Source of the DNA: Candidatus Binatus sp. | Lineage (GTDB): Bacteria; Desulfobacterota; Binatia; Binatales; Binataceae | Direction: 5' to 3' | DNA: 52,464 nucleotides | NCBI RefSeq assembly: GCF_036567905.1 | Contig: NZ_DATCTO010000023.1 | Span: forward strand, 1-52,464 | Position numbers and translations under genes: made by a program | Part shown: piece by piece, positions 49,823 through 52,464 of the stretch | Position numbering within the stretch: the first letter of the stretch is position 1 | How the letters are laid out: each line of letters opens with the position of its first letter | Notes under the pieces: generated by a model | What the model was told of the DNA's origin: nothing | What the model saw: the letters and a program-made list of their open reading frames with translations, nothing else | The model's database searches: none

Positions 49823-52198
49823 CTAGAGCGGGGAGCCGGCCCCGATTTCGAAGACGGTGCTCTGGTCGGCCGGCCGCGGGTTGATCGGGATGGCGATATC
49901 CAGGGCCAGCGGCCCGAATGGCGACTTCCAGCGTACGCCGATTCCAAACGACGCCTGCAGACTGTCGAGAGTGATCGAATTCTTGAGCAGGTACGATTGC
50001 CCCGCGTCGCTGAATATCACCCCGCGGATTCCCAATCCCGACAGTATCGGGAAGGTGATTTCGTTGCTCAGCAGCAATTCCTTGCTGCCGCCGACGTCCT
50101 GGACGCTCAACGGAACCCCGTTCTTGGCGTACCCCGTCCATTGCGGTCCCAACGAATAGAGCTGATAGCCGCGCACGTCGCCGGGACCGCCGACACCGCC
50201 GGGGAAGAATCGCTCGTACAGTGGCATCTCGCCGCCGGTGCCGCTTTGCAGGTTGGTCCCGATGCCGAAGGTGACTCCCTGCGACAGCACGAACGTTCCC
50301 AGCGACTGGCTCTTCAGGAACGGGTAGAAATATCGGAAATGCGCGATGCCCTTGATGAATGAGTTGCCGCCACCGACTCCGCCGAAATCCATGTTGAGAC
50401 TCTCGACGGTGCCGGTGCGCGGATCGACCGGATTATCCACGGTGAAGCGGCGTATCGTCGGCGTAATTTCCGAAGTCTGCGTGTAGCCCTTGTAGCGCGC
50501 GATTTGGTAAGTCGTATACTGGTTCAGCCCGGTGATTCCGATGCTCTGAAACGAGTAGCCCAGCCCCGCCTGCACGTCCTTGAGCGAGAACGGTCCCAGT
50601 TTCTTGAAGCCGAGCTCGGTCAGCGGATAGGTCGTGGTCAGGGTGAAGCCTGCCGACGACTGGTTGAAGCTCAGCAGGTAAGTTTTGTTGTCGAACAACT
50701 GCATGCCCACGCCGAGCGGGATGTCCAGGAACCACGGCTCGGTGTAACTGATGCTGTAGTTCTGGAAAAAATAGCCGACCTGCGCGTTGAGGATCAGCGA
50801 TTCGCCGCCGCCGAAGAGGTTGGTGTTGCCCAGGGTAAAGTTGCCGAACACCGATTGATAGGTGTCGAATCCGCCCGCCACCTGGAACGACGCGGTGTTG
50901 GCCTCGGTCACGTTCACGTCGAGGTTTATCTTGTCGGGCTGCGCCGCCGGCGCGGTTGTGATGCGGGTGTCGGTGAAGAAGCCCAGCCGGTCCAGCCGCA
51001 CCTTCGAATCCCGGATCTCTTCGGCGCTGTACGGCTCCTGCTCCTGAAGCTGGATCTCGCGGCGGATTACCTTGTCCGAGGTCTTGGTGTTGCCGCTGAT
51101 ATTGACGCGGTCGATTAGCACTTCGTGACCGGGATTGACCACGAATATCACGTTGACTCGCCGGGTGGTGTGGACCAGTTGTGTGCGCGGATCGATATTG
51201 ACGTACGCGTAGCCCCGATTCGAGTAGAAATCCGACAGCGCGAGCACCTGGCGCTGCAACGCCGAGCCGCGGAACAGTTGTCCGCTCTTCATCGTCAGCA
51301 GCCGGCGCAGTTCGCGGCGCGGATACTTCAGGTTGCCCTCGATGTTGATTCGGCCGACGCGGTACGGGGCGCCCTCGTCGATGGTAATTACGATGGTAAT
51401 CTGCGCGCCGCTGCGCACCACCTGCGGCTGCGCGACCTGCACGTTGAGGTAGCCGTTGTCGTAGTAAAACGCCGTCAGCCGATCGACGTCCGCCTGCAAT
51501 TTTTTCTGATCGAGCGCGCCCCATCCGGTCAACCAGCTCAGCAATTTGCTGTGGGTTCGCGTTTCCATATTGCCGCTCAAAATGGACGATGAAAACGCCT
51601 TGTTGCCCACGAATACGATCTTGGTGATCTGGACCTTCAGCCCCTCGGTCACGTCGAATTCGCCGAACGCGGTGTTGTCGGGCTGCGGTATCGGCTTGAA
51701 GACTACTTTGGCGTCCGTGTAGCCCTGGTCCGCGTAAACCTGGGTCACGCCGGCGATCGTCTCCTTTACTCCGACCGGATCGAGGATCGACCCCGGATGC
51801 ACCTTCACCGCCGCGACTATCTTGTCGTCGTTCGACCGGATCGCCTTCATCCCGTAAAACTTGACGTCGGTAATTTGCGGGCGCTCCCTCACCCGGTACA
51901 CCAGCACGCCGCGGCCGGCCTGCTGCTCCACGCGGGCGGTCACCGATTCGAAAAAACCCATCCGGTAAATCGACTTGATGTCCGCATCGACCGCCGTCTG
52001 ATCGAGCGGCTGGTTCGGCTGCTGCGTGATGTGGATCAGAATCGCGTCCTGTTCGACGCGTTGATTGCCGGTGATCTCAATCTTGGAGATTATCGGAGCC
52101 GGGCCCTGCGCACGGGCGACGGCGGCGGCGAACAACGAAAGCGAGAGCGAGAACGCCGCCAGCGCCATCAGGATTGGCGCGCCGCCCGGCGTCCGCAT
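49823..52198 (-). CDS. bamA: Outer-membrane protein assembly factor BamA
   Basis: About 791 residues from the ATG at 52198. The signal peptide ends near AVARAQG. Five POTRA domains follow, beginning ISKIEITGNQRVEQDAILIH and with clear repeats such as VQITKIVFVGNKAFSSSIL and YRVGRINIEGNLKYPRRELR. The C-terminal 16-strand barrel has VRGYQLYSLGPQWTG with the lid-lock VRGY motif and LQASFGIGVRWKSPFGPLAL at the end. It inserts beta-barrel proteins into the outer membrane. A GTG at 52294 would add 32 Arg/Pro-rich residues before the signal and is less likely. Confidence 0.95.
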   Translation of the reverse strand: MRTPGGAPILMALAAFSLSLSLFAAAVARAQGPAPIISKIEITGNQRVEQDAILIHITQQPNQPLDQTAVDADIKSIYRMGFFESVTARVEQQAGRGVLVYRVRERPQITDVKFYGMKAIRSNDDKIVAAVKVHPGSILDPVGVKETIAGVTQVYADQGYTDAKVVFKPIPQPDNTAFGEFDVTEGLKVQITKIVFVGNKAFSSSILSGNMETRTHSKLLSWLTGWGALDQKKLQADVDRLTAFYYDNGYLNVQVAQPQVVRSGAQITIVITIDEGAPYRVGRINIEGNLKYPRRELRRLLTMKSGQLFRGSALQRQVLALSDFYSNRGYAYVNIDPRTQLVHTTRRVNVIFVVNPGHEVLIDRVNISGNTKTSDKVIRREIQLQEQEPYSAEEIRDSKVRLDRLGFFTDTRITTAPAAQPDKINLDVNVTEANTASFQVAGGFDTYQSVFGNFTLGNTNLFGGGESLILNAQVGYFFQNYSISYTEPWFLDIPLGVGMQLFDNKTYLLSFNQSSAGFTLTTTYPLTELGFKKLGPFSLKDVQAGLGYSFQSIGITGLNQYTTYQIARYKGYTQTSEITPTIRRFTVDNPVDPRTGTVESLNMDFGGVGGGNSFIKGIAHFRYFYPFLKSQSLGTFVLSQGVTFGIGTNLQSGTGGEMPLYERFFPGGVGGPGDVRGYQLYSLGPQWTGYAKNGVPLSVQDVGGSKELLLSNEITFPILSGLGIRGVIFSDAGQSYLLKNSITLDSLQASFGIGVRWKSPFGPLALDIAIPINPRPADQSTVFEIGAGSPL

Positions 52199-52464
52199 TG
52201 CGCGGCCGGCCGGCAATAACCCGCGCGGCGGGCGATGAAGCCCGAAAGATGACGGCGCACGCGGCGCGCGCGCGTTGAATTTTCCGGATGTCACTCAAGC
52301 ACACCAAAAACGCCGCCCAAACTAGCCAATCGCTCCCCGCATGTAAACCAAATGCCCCGAAGCGGCTAAACCCGATCGTTCCGGCGCCCCGCATCGCAAG
52401 CCGATTAGGGTGACGGAAATTTGTGCGGCGCGGTTGTCTGACGCGCCGCATTCTGAACCACGGC

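Overview
The window is about 52 kb of GC-rich DNA from a Gram-negative (diderm) bacterium that makes lipopolysaccharide. It carries bamA, skp, fabZ, lpxA, lpxI, lpxB, lpxK, waaA, an msbA-type exporter, several glycosyltransferases and two LPS-kinase-like proteins. The order bamA-skp-fabZ-lpxA-lpxI-Gfo/Idh/MocA-lpxB, with LpxI rather than LpxH, is a 'deltaproteobacteria-like' arrangement. Family III CoA-transferases, a hydantoinase A/B pair, a DUF1329 protein and a sulfatase recall the uncultured Binatota (Desulfobacterota_B). That placement is an inference from gene content, not from a marker tree.

Left third (1-25 kb). Minus-strand sulfatase and CoA-pyrophosphatase-type Nudix genes come first. 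Then follow thiI, a convergent ArsB/SLC13-type permease, an unrecognised lipoprotein and a family 2 glycosyltransferase. A minus-strand operon holds a zinc alcohol dehydrogenase, hyuA, hyuB and a Nudix hydrolase, with 4-nt overlaps between the first three genes. A housekeeping cluster maf-yggS-proC-yggT-DUF167-fmdB (minus) faces a lytic transglycosylase lipoprotein (plus). Next are a plus-strand HAD phosphatase with two tightly linked CaiB/BaiF CoA-transferases, a minus-strand amgK-murU cell-wall recycling pair, and a single DUF1329 gene with its own promoter and terminator.

Middle (25-36.7 kb, plus strand). nuoA-nuoC-nuoD appears without nuoB. It is followed by a repeat-rich spacer and a translationally coupled surface-polysaccharide/LPS-core operon: GT9, LPS-kinase-like protein, GT2, GT4, then yicC. 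After that come gmk, a bifunctional (p)ppGpp synthetase/hydrolase and ridA. A roughly 0.85-kb AT-richer segment then lies between two inverted copies of an interspersed structured repeat. It holds one plausible unknown membrane protein.

Right (36.7-52.3 kb, minus strand). This is a long lipid A/outer-membrane biogenesis run, read from bamA at the right edge down to a KdkA-like kinase. It is interrupted between the Gfo/Idh/MocA gene and lpxB by three cysteine-rich redox/metal genes (FtrD-like, SCO, PCYCGC) and an AT-rich promoter-like spacer. lpxD and nuoB are missing from positions where they would be expected.

The most unusual signal not explained by genes is a repeat family of about 90-100 bp with three hairpins. 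It occurs as three near-complete and at least two partial copies, mostly at gene 3' ends. All three hairpins show compensatory changes between copies.
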